Part shown: positions 27,651 to 36,361 of the stretch, in pieces
Layout of the letters: every line of letters starts with the position of its first letter
Numbering within the stretch: the first letter of the stretch is position 1
Source: Tolypothrix tenuis PCC 7101
GTDB lineage: Bacteria > Cyanobacteriota > Cyanobacteriia > Cyanobacteriales > Nostocaceae
NCBI RefSeq assembly: GCF_002368295.1
Contig: NZ_AP018248.1
Span: 7,085,323 to 7,149,322 of the forward strand
Length of the DNA: 64,000 nucleotides
Reading direction: 5' to 3'
The notes under the pieces: generated by a model
The model's input: only the letters and a program-made list of their open reading frames with translations
Database searches by the model: none
Told to the model about the DNA's origin: nothing
Program-made: the position numbers and the translations under genes

Positions 27651-27876
27651 TATAATAGTGGAATTGCAGAGAACCTCTCAAATAGGTGAACGTGGCGACA
27701 CCCTGATCGCAAGTCTTTGATTAAGACTCATGCCAACCCATAGCTTAGGAAGAAGCGACTACGGGAGGTTTAGGTATAAATGCAAGACCTGTAAACATAA
27801 ACTCGTTATGGAGGCAATGTTGGATCAAATTGGCTCACAGATATGAGGGGTCTGGTTGCTAATAACTAGACCCCTC
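27651..27876 (+). ncRNA. Candidate structured non-coding RNA
   Basis: A perfect TATAAT (27651-27656) with TTTCAC 19 bp upstream looks like a promoter. Downstream, AACCTC (27671-27676) and GAGGTT near 27765 could close a domain that contains GGTG/CACC and GTCTT/AAGAC stems. A strong hairpin at 27845-27876 would end it. The only frame is MLDQIGSQI (nine codons) with a GGAGG-like site. I cannot match it to a named RNA; a short leader peptide or an sRNA is possible. Confidence 0.35.
27845..27876. terminator. Strong hairpin, possible bidirectional terminator
   Basis: GAGGGGTCT (27845-27853) pairs perfectly with AGACCCCTC (27868-27876), extended inside by GTT/AAC. It lies 17 bp beyond the stop of the rtcB remnant on the minus strand and at the end of the candidate RNA on the plus strand. 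No T run follows, so stability rather than a canonical terminator is the evidence. Confidence 0.5.
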
Positions 27877-27892
27877 TACTTATTGATGGGTA

Positions 27893-28081
27893 TCAGGCTT
27901 TAATTACAGCTACAAGTTTGAGGCGTGCTACCTTACGAGCAATACCAGCATTGTGAACAACATTAACAACACAGCTAACATCTTTGTAAGCTTGGGGTGC
28001 TTCCTCAGCTAAACCAGACATTGAACCAGCGCGAATATTGATTCCTTCTTTTTCTAGTTTTCCACGCAAGCGATCGCACAC
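27893..28081 (-). pseudogene. RtcB C-terminal fragment (RNA ligase remnant)
   Basis: The 62 codons match the end of RtcB RNA-splicing ligase: LRGKLEKEGINIRAGSM, AEEAPQAYKDV, then AGIARKVARLKLVAVIKA at the C-terminus. RtcB is normally 380-480 residues, so about 85% is missing. Upstream in the same frame the sequence no longer resembles RtcB, and the next gene's stop codon lies 50 bp away. The catalytic Cys/His residues are in the missing part. It is most likely a decaying remnant left by a deletion. A GTG at 28081 gives the open frame but no ribosome-binding site is evident. Confidence 0.75.
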
Positions 28082-28130
28082 AGTACCTTGGCAGCTTGGA
28101 TAAATACAGCGTATTTTGCACTTTCCAACT

Positions 28131-29066
28131 CTACAAAAAGCTGGTTTCTGCCAAAAACTCTACAATCGCTGCATTGACTTCCTTTGCAGAACCAATTGCG
28201 GCATCATGACGGCAGTTACGCAAAATTTTTAACTTCGCGTTGGGGAGACATCTATACAGTTTCTCTCCATGAGTTACAGGAAACCAATTATCTTGCTCAC
28301 CCCATAAAACTAGAGTGGGACATTCAATATTACTTAACTTTTTTTGAATTGTACTGAGCATATTTGGTTTCTGGGTTTGCCAATGCTCAATTTCTCTCGC
28401 TGCTATTTGTAAGTCTTCTGCAACTTTTACGAGTGTCCCAGGAATTTCAATAAATGGGTAGGATATCCAATAAATATCTTCTTGGGTTAATACTGATGGA
28501 TCGAATAGTACCTGTCGCCGCTCTATTGCCATAATTTCTCTAAATAGAGGTGCGAAGAAATATGCTAGCCGTAAGCTGTCAATTGTTTGGATAAGTTCTA
28601 GCGGTGTTTGTGACAATATCCACATTGCCCAATGTGGCAATTTTTCTGCAAAAATTGGCACATTTACTACTACTAATCGCCCTACTAATTCAGGATATTC
28701 TTGAGCCAGAGAAAGAGAAACTAAAGCACCTAAAGATTCTGCTACAATCACTGGCGGTTCATCACATAATTCCTGAATTATGCGTGCTAATTCTAGAACT
28801 TGATGACCGTTATCTTCTCTTCTAAATACAGGTTTTTCAGAGAAACCAAAGCCTTTGGCATCAAAACAAATTACCCGGAAATGTTTCGACAATGGGTCTA
28901 TACTGTAACGCCAATTATAGCTCCAGTTGCCCATACCATGTAATAAAATGAGTGACTTACCTGTACCTTTTTCACCATAAGCAATATGTACAGGATAACC
29001 TTTAGTATCAGTAATAATTAACCTTTGTCGCCCTTGAGGAAAAGTAGCCTGCCACCAATCTTTCAT
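28131..29066 (-). CDS. Alpha/beta-hydrolase
   Basis: The 311-residue protein has the alpha/beta-hydrolase fold signatures: oxyanion region LLHGMGNWSYNW (41-52), nucleophile elbow with Ser111 in VAESLGALVS, acid in WGEQDNWFP, and catalytic His in NCRHDAA near the C-terminus. No signal peptide is present. The substrate is unknown; similarity is to the epoxide hydrolase/esterase/haloalkane branch. It is 20 bp downstream of the DUF4112 gene on the same strand, so the two are probably co-transcribed. Confidence 0.87.
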   Translation of the reverse strand: MKDWWQATFPQGRQRLIITDTKGYPVHIAYGEKGTGKSLILLHGMGNWSYNWRYSIDPLSKHFRVICFDAKGFGFSEKPVFRREDNGHQVLELARIIQELCDEPPVIVAESLGALVSLSLAQEYPELVGRLVVVNVPIFAEKLPHWAMWILSQTPLELIQTIDSLRLAYFFAPLFREIMAIERRQVLFDPSVLTQEDIYWISYPFIEIPGTLVKVAEDLQIAAREIEHWQTQKPNMLSTIQKKLSNIECPTLVLWGEQDNWFPVTHGEKLYRCLPNAKLKILRNCRHDAAIGSAKEVNAAIVEFLAETSFL

Positions 29067-29086
29067 TACTGTAATTAATATCTAAA

Positions 29087-29593
29087 TTAGCCACCAGTGA
29101 TGGCTTGCCACAGCAATCTAATTAGTATCACAGGTAAGACAACTAAGACAATGGCAATCACCAATAATCCAGCTACTAGAGCAAAGATAAATAATCTGTC
29201 GGCTTTTTGAGTTTGGCTAGAAAACTTTAAGTTATCTTCTAAAAGCTGAATATTCAGAGTATTTGCTTTCCAAGCAAAATCAAACAAGTCTCCCAACATG
29301 GGGAAAGAGCCTACTAACCCATCTACAATGATATTAAAAACCATTCTGCCAATGGTTGCTCTTGGTACGCCTAAGCGTGCGGCTTCCACAACAATGTAAC
29401 AAGAAAGCATTACACCTAAAAAATCACCGCCAACAGGTAATAATCCTAAAATTGGATCTATCCCAACACCAACCTGTGTACCGGGAATAGTAATAGCATT
29501 ATCTAAAATTCTACTTAGTTGACGCAACCGCCTTACGGTCGGATCCTTAGCATCAGGTTCAATAATCGGATAGCGAGAAGGTGAATCAGGCAT
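29087..29593 (-). CDS. DUF4112 membrane protein
   Basis: The 168-residue protein matches DUF4112: RLRQLSRILDNAITIPGTQV, then VGIDPILGLLPVGGDFLG and VDGLVGSFPMLGDLFDFAWKANTLNI, with a hydrophobic hairpin at about residues 45-75 and a C-terminal membrane helix (about 132-160). Function is unknown. It precedes the alpha/beta-hydrolase by 20 bp in one likely operon and follows the BrkB-like gene by 60 bp on the same strand. Confidence 0.88.
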   Translation of the reverse strand: MPDSPSRYPIIEPDAKDPTVRRLRQLSRILDNAITIPGTQVGVGIDPILGLLPVGGDFLGVMLSCYIVVEAARLGVPRATIGRMVFNIIVDGLVGSFPMLGDLFDFAWKANTLNIQLLEDNLKFSSQTQKADRLFIFALVAGLLVIAIVLVVLPVILIRLLWQAITGG

Positions 29594-29653
29594 GAGTGCG
29601 ATCGCTTGATTGAATTTGAATAGTTAAGTATTTTACTGCTGTCTATTAAATAA

Positions 29654-30553
29654 TTAATTTTGTTTAATCAATTTTGACGATTTGCGGAACTGCATATCTT
29701 CACCAACTGTAACGTTTAATTGGTCGCCCACCAGTAGCACAACCGCACTCATCCATAACCAAAGCATTAAGACAATCACAGCCCCAACAGCACCATATAC
29801 TTTATTGTAGTTACCAAAATTAGCTACATAAAGTCGAAATAAAGCCGACAAAACTGCCCAAAAAACAGCTGCTAAACTAGCTCCTGGCATCATTGGCATA
29901 CCTGGAGTCCAGATACTGGGGCCATAGCGATAGACAAAGCCAAAGGTAAAAGCAACAATACTTAAAGCTAAAGGCCAGCGTAAAAGTTGCCAAATATCAA
30001 ATAAAAAGATTAAAGCATTATTTTCGCTGACTACCATTGCCAAGAGTAGGTCGCTGATAAAAACTAAAAATGAAGCCAATACTAAAAGCAACATAGTACC
30101 GACTGTCAACCCCAGAGAAACCAGCTTGGCTTTCCAAAAAGGACGCATTTTTTCTGGGGGAATTTGATGAATTTGATCTAAGGCTGTCATCGCCGTACTT
30201 ACCGCACCCGAAGCAGTCCAAATTGCGATCGCAAAACTGATAGAGAACAAGCTACCATTTTTGGAGTGAGCGATTTCTCGAGAAGCAAAATCCCGAATCA
30301 GTACCAGCGCTTCTTCCGGTGCAATTTGACTAACTAGCGCTGCCAGTTGTTTAAAAGTATCTTGCAAGGATTCTGCAAATAAGCCAATAGCTGTAAAGAA
30401 AGCCAATATTGCTGGAAACAGCGATAACATGGCGTTGAAAGCAATTTCCGAGGACAGTCCTAAAAGTCGCCTTTCGAGTGTCCTAGCAAAAGTTTTCTTC
30501 AAGTTACGCCAGGTAAGGTGGCGAAAGAAGCGGATAAACCGAGATTGGTACAT
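29654..30553 (-). CDS. YihY/BrkB-family inner-membrane protein
   Basis: About 299 residues from the ATG at 30553 (MYQSRFIRFFRHLTWRNLKK). The family hallmarks are present: ERRLLGLSSEIAFNAMLSLFPAILAF after an amphipathic N-terminus, about six membrane helices, and GAVIVLMLWLWMSAVVLLVGDQLN at the C-terminus. Homologues are annotated as BrkB/virulence factor or ribonuclease BN, the latter being a mis-annotation; the real role is unknown. An in-frame ATG at 30682 would add 43 residues encoded by heptamer repeats, so it is rejected as the start. Confidence 0.87.
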   Translation of the reverse strand: MYQSRFIRFFRHLTWRNLKKTFARTLERRLLGLSSEIAFNAMLSLFPAILAFFTAIGLFAESLQDTFKQLAALVSQIAPEEALVLIRDFASREIAHSKNGSLFSISFAIAIWTASGAVSTAMTALDQIHQIPPEKMRPFWKAKLVSLGLTVGTMLLLVLASFLVFISDLLLAMVVSENNALIFLFDIWQLLRWPLALSIVAFTFGFVYRYGPSIWTPGMPMMPGASLAAVFWAVLSALFRLYVANFGNYNKVYGAVGAVIVLMLWLWMSAVVLLVGDQLNVTVGEDMQFRKSSKLIKQN

Positions 30554-30559
30554 GATTGT

Positions 30560-30717
30560 TGGGGACTGGGGAACTCGGGGCCCCCTCTGGGGATAAGGGG
30601 TAATGGGGACTAGGGACTGGGGATTGGGGACTAGGGACTGGCGACAAGGGGAAATAACAAACACCAAACACCCAATTACCAATTACCCATGCCCAATGCC
30701 CAATGCCCAATGCCCTA
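30560..30717. repeat. Composite heptamer repeats (GGGACTG/GGGATTG and TGCCCAA)
   Basis: Two arrays of degenerate 7-bp units lie in the divergent gap between the BrkB-like gene and the next gene: GGGACTA/GGGACTG/GGGATTG units at about 30604-30650, and TGCCCAA units at 30690-30717. The first is the reverse complement of the CCCCAGT/CCCCAAT type. Confidence 0.85.
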
Positions 30718-30778
30718 TTCCCTTTTATTTTTAACCTTTGACTCTTGACTTTTACGTTTTGCTGATAACTAATAGCTA

Positions 30779-31300
30779 ATGACTATTAACCAATCAACAA
30801 TCGCTATGAGTCAAGACTTAACAACGCAATGGTTGAGTGAAATCCAATCTCTCAAACAGCAAATGGCAGAACTTCAGCGCGATCGCGATGCAGCCTGGGA
30901 AAGTGCCCAAAAATGGCGTAAACTCTATAACACCGAAGCAGAACAACGTCGTACAGATACGCAGTTATCGCAACAGGCGATCGCATCTCTAAAAGCTGAA
31001 CTACAAAGAGTTCAAGGTTTAGACACAGACGCACTCCCCGATGCTACAGCAGTCACAGCGATCCAACAGGAACTATCACAGATAAAATCGGTAGATGATT
31101 TGAAAACGAAATTAGTTACAGTCATTAAAGAACGCGATCGCTTGTTGCAAGCTTTGAAAACTGAGCAAGACAACCACGCTCAAACCCGCAATAATTTAAC
31201 TACCGCCTTGGGTGATGCGATCGATAGCTGGACTAGGGAACGAGTTACTGAACATGACATACAGGAAAATCTTTCTCTGGAGTCAACAGTAAACAGCTAA
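30779..31300 (+). CDS. Coiled-coil protein of unknown function
   Basis: The 173-residue hydrophilic protein is mostly alpha-helical with heptad-like Leu/Glu/Gln spacing (IQSLKQQMAELQRDRDAAWE and IKERDRLLQALKTEQDNH). A break at about residues 80-95 (DTDALPDATAV) separates two coiled coils. It has no signal peptide or membrane helix. Similar short coiled-coil proteins are common in filamentous cyanobacteria, but I cannot assign a function. The start could be 30779 or the ATG at 30806 (MSQDLTTQWLSEIQ), which looks equally good. Confidence 0.7.
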   Translation: MTINQSTIAMSQDLTTQWLSEIQSLKQQMAELQRDRDAAWESAQKWRKLYNTEAEQRRTDTQLSQQAIASLKAELQRVQGLDTDALPDATAVTAIQQELSQIKSVDDLKTKLVTVIKERDRLLQALKTEQDNHAQTRNNLTTALGDAIDSWTRERVTEHDIQENLSLESTVNS

Positions 31301-31393
31301 TAAGCTAAAACACACCAAATTTACATCTTAAATTTAATCAAACTTTTGTGGGGTGGGCCAGCCCGCCTTGATTGTGCGATACACAACCCATGC

Positions 31394-31505
31394 CAATACT
31401 TGTCGGTTAAAGGGAAAAGGGGAATGGGAAAAGGGAAAATAAAAAACCTTTAACCTTTTCCCCAAAACCAATTTTGAGTTCAAAACGCTATCCCTTGTAG
31501 TATTG
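31394..31505. mobile_element. MITE family A, copy 2 (112 bp) inside another inverted repeat
   Basis: The left end CAATACTTGTCGGTTAA is identical to copy 1 (20883-21008), and the right end GTAGTATTG is partly conserved. The interior again has a GGGAAAAGG/CCTTTTCCCC arrangement. The flanks are CAACCCATGC (31384-31393) and CAACCCATCC (31506-31515), a 9-of-10 match, consistent with a 10-bp target duplication. If it is removed, TGTGGGGTGGG (31348-31358) and CCCATCCCACA come close, forming a second hairpin element into which the MITE jumped. Confidence 0.83.
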
Positions 31506-31619
31506 CAACCCATCCCACAAAGGCCCTACCCAGTAGCTGATTTTTAGTTCGTCTGAGTAGGGCACAAATAACCGATGATAATAAAATTAATGTTTTAAGA
31601 ATTTATACAATCTCAGCTC

Positions 31620-32174
31620 ATGCTACGCCAAATTTCTTTGGGAACCATCGGTTTAACTGTCGGTGCTATCCTAACCATTGTTGGTTTTGTCGCTTACGCG
31701 GCTGATAATGCCACACTCAATCTTGTGGGATTTTTTTACGGCTTTCCCTTATTGTTAGGGGGATTAGCGCTCAAAGCCAATGAACTGAAGCCTATACCCT
31801 TTAGCGAAACTACTACTCCTGAAGTTTTGGCACTGCGCGAACAACAAGCCACTGTGACTCAAACTAAAATCCGTAAAGATATCACCCGCTATTGCTATGG
31901 GCAAAACGCCCATCTCGATAGGGCACTCTCTTTCCTCGGTTTAGGTAAAACAGACGAAGACACACCAATCGTTACAGGATTAAAAGAAAAGACAATCAAT
32001 GGAGCTTACACTTTAATTTTAGAATTTGATTCGCCACTGCTGCCAATTGATTCTTGGCAGGAAAAACAGGAAAAAATGCTCAAATATTTTGGCCCTGGGG
32101 TTGAGATTCAAATTACACAGCCAGAGGAAGATAAAATTGAACTGGCGCTGATTACTACAACTACTAATTCATAA
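31620..32174 (+). CDS. DUF2854 membrane protein
   Basis: The 184-residue protein fits DUF2854, found in cyanobacteria and plastid-bearing eukaryotes. It has two adjacent membrane helices (about residues 7-27 and 33-52: LNLVGFFYGFPLLLGGLALK), then KPIPFSETTTPEV and a soluble C-terminal domain including RYCYGQNAHLDRALSFLGL. Function is unknown; its phylogenetic range suggests a role in thylakoid biology. A clear intrinsic terminator follows at 32217. Confidence 0.85.
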   Translation: MLRQISLGTIGLTVGAILTIVGFVAYAADNATLNLVGFFYGFPLLLGGLALKANELKPIPFSETTTPEVLALREQQATVTQTKIRKDITRYCYGQNAHLDRALSFLGLGKTDEDTPIVTGLKEKTINGAYTLILEFDSPLLPIDSWQEKQEKMLKYFGPGVEIQITQPEEDKIELALITTTTNS

Positions 32175-32216
32175 TTTCCAGACAAGCTTTACTACATCAA
32201 AAATTTAGTGATTTTC

Positions 32217-32250
32217 AATCAGTGGAAGTTTACAGCTACCACTGATTTTT
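32217..32250 (+). terminator. Intrinsic terminator after the DUF2854 gene
   Basis: Perfect 9-bp stem AATCAGTGG (32217-32225) / CCACTGATT (32239-32247) with a 13-base loop, followed by TTT. It is 43 bp after the stop codon and lies before the convergent crr7 stop. Confidence 0.85.
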
Positions 32251-32273
32251 ATTAAAAATATTGTGGCTACAAC

Positions 32274-32534
32274 TTACTTTTCTAAGCGTACTGCATACCA
32301 CTGTAAATATTTACCAGGGCCTAAATCCAATTCGCAGCTAGTATCGATTAAATACTGGGCTCGTGCCTCCACCCCATCAATTTTCTGCATATCCGGCGGT
32401 AAATCCTCAACAGAGATGTTTCGGACAACTAACTTCAATTTTTCTAATAACTCCGATGCAGTTAAAAACTGTTCTGGTTGGTTAGTTTCTAGGACAACAT
32501 AATTATCCTGTAAATACATTAATGGATTGGGCAT
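32274..32534 (-). CDS. CRR7 homologue (chlororespiratory reduction 7, DUF3571)
   Basis: The 86-residue soluble protein reads MPNPLMYLQDNYVVLETNQP, EQFLTASELLEKL, then a C-terminal GPGKYLQWYAVRLEK, which I recognise as the Crr7/DUF3571 family. In plants CRR7 is needed for assembly of the chloroplast NADH dehydrogenase-like complex; in cyanobacteria an equivalent role with NDH-1 is inferred, not shown. It is a single gene, convergent with DUF2854. Confidence 0.75.
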   Translation of the reverse strand: MPNPLMYLQDNYVVLETNQPEQFLTASELLEKLKLVVRNISVEDLPPDMQKIDGVEARAQYLIDTSCELDLGPGKYLQWYAVRLEK

Positions 32535-33757
32535 TGAGATTACTGGTGTTTGCTGTTAAAGGTTGGTTTTTTGAATAAATGGAATTAAGCCTAATGAGGC
32601 TATGAGCTATGTTATTTCATCTTTACTTTTATTTTAATTGAGTAGATTAGTGGCAATATTCAAAAGTGCATCATATTTTCAAAATACAGCAGATAGGAAC
32701 TTTGTGAGGCACAGATAATTGTAGGGAACATAGCTTTACTCTTACCCTTGTACTTTATGTACCTGGAATCGGCTGTATAATCCTATCTCCTGGCGAATGT
32801 GACAAATGCTGCTGATGTGCGATCGCCTATTCTCAATCGCCCAACTATATTTGATTTGTTTGCTCTTAGTTTTTTGCGTATTTACACTTAGATAAAGCAA
32901 AATATTGGTAAATATATATATTTTTATAATCCACCTTTTATAGCAATATTACGATAAAAAACTCTGAAGAGATCATCTCAGACCTATAGACTTTGAAAAC
33001 AGGTATTTTCAGGATTTATCTTGATATTTTTTTTGAAGCATTCTATGGGTTGCCAATAAATGCTGAGTGCTAAAAATTACTGTATAACTAAAAAAGAGGG
33101 TGGATATTAGAAGTTTTCCGGAAAATGGCAATTCGACTTCAGGTCTAGGGAAATATAAATAGTACGCCTAATGTGAATTAGAAACGCCTCTTATGCCATA
33201 AGGGTTTCAAGATTAGCCCACAATCATCCTTTTGTGGCTAACTACGAAATTATCAGGGTTTCAAGATTTAATTCTCATTACGTCAACAATACATTTCTGA
33301 CCATGTCCTTATCTGGACAACAGATTGCAATTGCTTTTGTGTTTTTAATAAATTGTCTATGCAACCTAGTAATCTACCATTTGCTTGGCTGAAAATCATT
33401 GAACGTTTTACGCACCAACAGCAGCATACCTTGTGGCTGCAAGTATTGGCATTTATATGGAAGCAAGTATCCTTAGCTTCTATGATCACAACCTTTGTTC
33501 GTACTCATTTGCCAACTCACTACTTATACCGATTCAGCGAAAATTTGCACTACTGGAAATCTAGCAAGCTGGTACATCAACAAGCAGAACCTTACCTGTT
33601 TCTCACAATCCAGTAAAAACCAGAACACTATAAACTTTTGTTTTCTCTAATCTAATGACTACCGCAAAAACTATCGCTGACAGGCGATTCAGTTCAGAGG
33701 GGAAGTCTTTTCAAGTTCGCCTTTAGCGATACTTTTATTTTCTGTGGAACGCAACTC
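32535..33757. other. Long intergenic region, no supported gene
   Basis: This 1.2-kb AT-rich gap contains a frame at 33359-33616 (MQPSNLPFAWLKIIERFTHQ...) of 85 codons that I cannot relate to any family and do not annotate. Two copies of AGGGTTTCAAGATT at 33201-33214 and 33255-33268, 40 bp apart, are the only repeat. The last 100 bp should contain the promoter of the REC-GGDEF gene. Confidence 0.4.
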
Positions 33758-34780
33758 ATGTCAGGCATAAGCCCATTTCCTCTTTCTAAGCAACCGCCAC
33801 TAATTTTAGTGGCTGATGATGACAAGACCATGCGAGTGCTGTTGCGTAAAGCTATGGAACAAGAAGGCTATCGAGTGGTTGAAGTCAATGATGGCCAACA
33901 GTGTCTAGACGCTTACGATACTATCAAACCAGATATAGTCTTGCTAGATGCAGTCATGCCTGTCATGGATGGCTTTACTTGTTGTAAGCAATTGCTCAAG
34001 ATTGCTAGAAATAACTTGATGTCAGCACTAGCAAGTTTTGATACAGATTCTGCTCTCGGCAATACGGTTATCTCTAAACTATGGGAGCGAACTCCCATAT
34101 TGATGATCACCTGTTTAGATGACGAAGATTCTGTCAATCGTGCTTTTGAAGCTGGAGCGATGGATTACATCACTAAACCTATCCACTGGGCAGTTTTACG
34201 CCAACGCTTGCGAAGACTATTACAACAAGCACAAGTATACAAACAGTTAGAAGCAGCAAACCAAGCTTTACAGCATATTGCCAACGTTGATGGCTTAACA
34301 GGGTTGGCTAATCGTCGCCGTTTTGATGATTATCTTAATACTCAGTGGATTAATTTAGCGCAAGAGGAAGCACCTCTGTCATTAATTTTATGTGATATTG
34401 ACTTTTTTAAATTTTACAATGATAAATATGGTCACCCAGCTGGAGATGTTTGTTTACAAAAAGTGGGTGCAGTTTTAAGCCATACCGCCCAAAAAAATCA
34501 TGATTTAGTAGCGCGTTATGGTGGTGAGGAATTTGCTGTAATTATGCCCCATACCCATGCTTTTGGTGCAGTTCATGTGGCTGCTGCAATGCAAGCTGGG
34601 GTGAGAAATTTGCAAATAACTCATGCAGGTTCGCAAGTTAGTCAACATGTCACATTAAGTATGGGTGTAGCAACTGTTGTTCCTACTTGGGAATCTTCAC
34701 CTTCAGATTTAATTGTGACTGCTGATAAGGCACTTTACCAAGCTAAAGCAGAAGGACGAAATCGTATTATTCTCAAGTGA
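33758..34780 (+). CDS. Response regulator with GGDEF domain (diguanylate cyclase)
   Basis: The 340-residue protein has a receiver domain (about residues 14-155) with acidic pocket DDD at 20-22 and phospho-acceptor Asp64 in VLLDAVMP. A 30-residue insert follows the receiver's third strand (LLKIARNNLMSALASFDTDS). A GGDEF domain follows at about 175-340, with DGLTGLANRRRF, DIDFFKFYNDKYGH and active-site GGEEF. The motif is intact, so it should make cyclic di-GMP when phosphorylated. The residues five before GGEEF do not form RxxD, so feedback inhibition through an I-site is not expected. No cognate kinase is adjacent apart from convergent sasA, whose usual partner is RpaA. Confidence 0.92.
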   Translation: MSGISPFPLSKQPPLILVADDDKTMRVLLRKAMEQEGYRVVEVNDGQQCLDAYDTIKPDIVLLDAVMPVMDGFTCCKQLLKIARNNLMSALASFDTDSALGNTVISKLWERTPILMITCLDDEDSVNRAFEAGAMDYITKPIHWAVLRQRLRRLLQQAQVYKQLEAANQALQHIANVDGLTGLANRRRFDDYLNTQWINLAQEEAPLSLILCDIDFFKFYNDKYGHPAGDVCLQKVGAVLSHTAQKNHDLVARYGGEEFAVIMPHTHAFGAVHVAAAMQAGVRNLQITHAGSQVSQHVTLSMGVATVVPTWESSPSDLIVTADKALYQAKAEGRNRIILK

Positions 34781-34801
34781 TTAATTGATAGAGAGTCTGT
34801 C

Positions 34802-34834
34802 AATCCTAGGCTTTGACTCTAGGATTTTGCTTTT
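34802..34834 (+). terminator. Intrinsic terminator after REC-GGDEF gene
   Basis: Perfect 8-bp stem AATCCTAG (34802-34809) / CTAGGATT (34819-34826), 9-base loop, followed by TTGCTTTT. It starts 22 bp after the stop codon. Confidence 0.82.
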
Positions 34835-35027
34835 AAATTTTAATTTAAAAATCAAATTTTAATTATCTGTTTTAATGCTGTATATCCATTAACCAATAAA
34901 TATTTAAAGTTTTTACTTCATTAACTTATTGAGCGGATACCCAAATTGAATATAGACAATCCTAAGTTTCTTCTCCCAGGCCAAGCTTAAAAGGTAGACA
35001 CTCAATCGCAAATTGAAATTTATATGG

Positions 35028-36215
35028 CTAAGAGGGATAAACTGGCAAAGTAAAGTGGAACCATGCTCCACCATTAGGGACAGAATCTACCCAAATTTGA
35101 CCATAATGTGCCCGAATAATCCGTTGGCATAGGCACAAACCAATGCCATAACCTTCTGTACCTTCATCTCGCTGTAACCGGAAGTGGTTTTCAAAAATGC
35201 GATCGCGGTTTTCGTAAGGAATCCCTGGGCCAGTATCACCAATACTAATCTGAACTTTTTGGGTAGTGCGATGTAGTCCTGTAACGCTAATTTTGCCACC
35301 AGTAGGCGTATATTTAATGGCATTATCTAACAGGTTAATTAACACTTGGTGAATGCGCTCTGGATCGGCATAAACATAAGGCAAGTCTTGAGGAACATCT
35401 GTTTCTATCTGTTGGGATTTGGCAGTGTAGCGATCGCGCAATTCTTCTAATACACTGAAACAGAGTTTGCCGATTTCCATTTTTTGGGGTACTATTGGTA
35501 ACTCTGTATCATTGCCCCTACCTACCTGCAAAAGATCCGTAATCATACGGTCAATTGTTTTAGTTTGAGTCCGGGCTTGCTTGAGTAAGTGCGCCGTCAT
35601 TGCTGGTTTGAGGCGCTGGAATTGGCCTGTTTCGATATTGTAGTTAGATTGAAGAGTTTCTATGGCGATCGCAGCAGCAGTTAAAGGATTGCGGAGGTCA
35701 TGGGCCAGTACAGAGATGACCCTGTCTTTAAATTGCAACTGCTCGTGAAGTTTCTCTTGTTCCTGTTTCAAACGAAAAATTTCGTCTGACAAACGTATAA
35801 GTTCGGCGGAAACAGCAACGGAACTAATTGTAGATTTGGGTGCTACCGCCCGGCTATTGTCCTCTAGACGTTCTTGTAAATCTTCCTGCAATTTTAAATA
35901 GGCATCGACCGAAGCTTGCCAGCGCGGCCACCAATTTTTAAGTTGACCGATGATATTACTACCAGCAATAATTTGCCTGGGTTCCGGGTGGATTTTGACT
36001 AAGGCTGGCGTTGCCACTAATTTAAAGTGTTCCGCCAAATAAGGTTGTTGTCCAACATCAATGATTTGAAGTTCAAACTGATACCCAGCCTGCAATTCTT
36101 TTAAGTAAGCACGTATTCGCTGTACCTGTTGTCGGGACTTGGGCCGTCCATCAACAAACAGCAACAGCTGGAGTGGAGCCTCAGAATAGATCGGCTGATC
36201 TTGGGAAACTGGCAT
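35028..36215 (-). CDS. sasA: SasA, circadian clock output histidine kinase
   Basis: The protein has a KaiB-like thioredoxin-fold sensory domain (PLQLLLFVDGRPKSRQQVQR, about residues 15-105), a coiled-coil linker, an HisKA domain with phospho-acceptor His in VLAHDLRNPL, and an HATPase with N box (NLLDNAIKYTP), G1 (DTGPGIP) and G2 (GYGIGL) motifs. SasA binds KaiC, autophosphorylates and passes phosphate to RpaA, carrying clock time to gene expression. I start at the ATG at 36215 (395 residues); a TTG at 36242 would add nine residues. The kai genes are not nearby, as usual. It is divergent from the next gene with about 146 bp between starts. Confidence 0.96.
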   Translation of the reverse strand: MPVSQDQPIYSEAPLQLLLFVDGRPKSRQQVQRIRAYLKELQAGYQFELQIIDVGQQPYLAEHFKLVATPALVKIHPEPRQIIAGSNIIGQLKNWWPRWQASVDAYLKLQEDLQERLEDNSRAVAPKSTISSVAVSAELIRLSDEIFRLKQEQEKLHEQLQFKDRVISVLAHDLRNPLTAAAIAIETLQSNYNIETGQFQRLKPAMTAHLLKQARTQTKTIDRMITDLLQVGRGNDTELPIVPQKMEIGKLCFSVLEELRDRYTAKSQQIETDVPQDLPYVYADPERIHQVLINLLDNAIKYTPTGGKISVTGLHRTTQKVQISIGDTGPGIPYENRDRIFENHFRLQRDEGTEGYGIGLCLCQRIIRAHYGQIWVDSVPNGGAWFHFTLPVYPS

Positions 36216-36361
36216 GTAATCGTGTTTCAGCACTGGTAACAACCCGGCGGCGCTTGACAGAAAGTTTAAGATGGACTGACGCTGGTCGATGGTCGTTCTT
36301 TCTTTTAAATTTAATATCTATTTTAGATTTTTCCTACACCTATCAGTCCTGCATTTTTCAG

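Noticed and set aside
33201..33269. Two copies of AGGGTTTCAAGATT 40 bp apart, resembling a CRISPR unit
   Set aside because: Only two short copies, no regular array, no cas gene nearby, and the repeat is shorter than known Nostoc CRISPR repeats.
33359..33616. 85-codon plus-strand frame (MQPSNLPFAW...)
   Set aside because: No family, no Shine-Dalgarno and composition not distinct from spacer; left as part of the intergenic entry.
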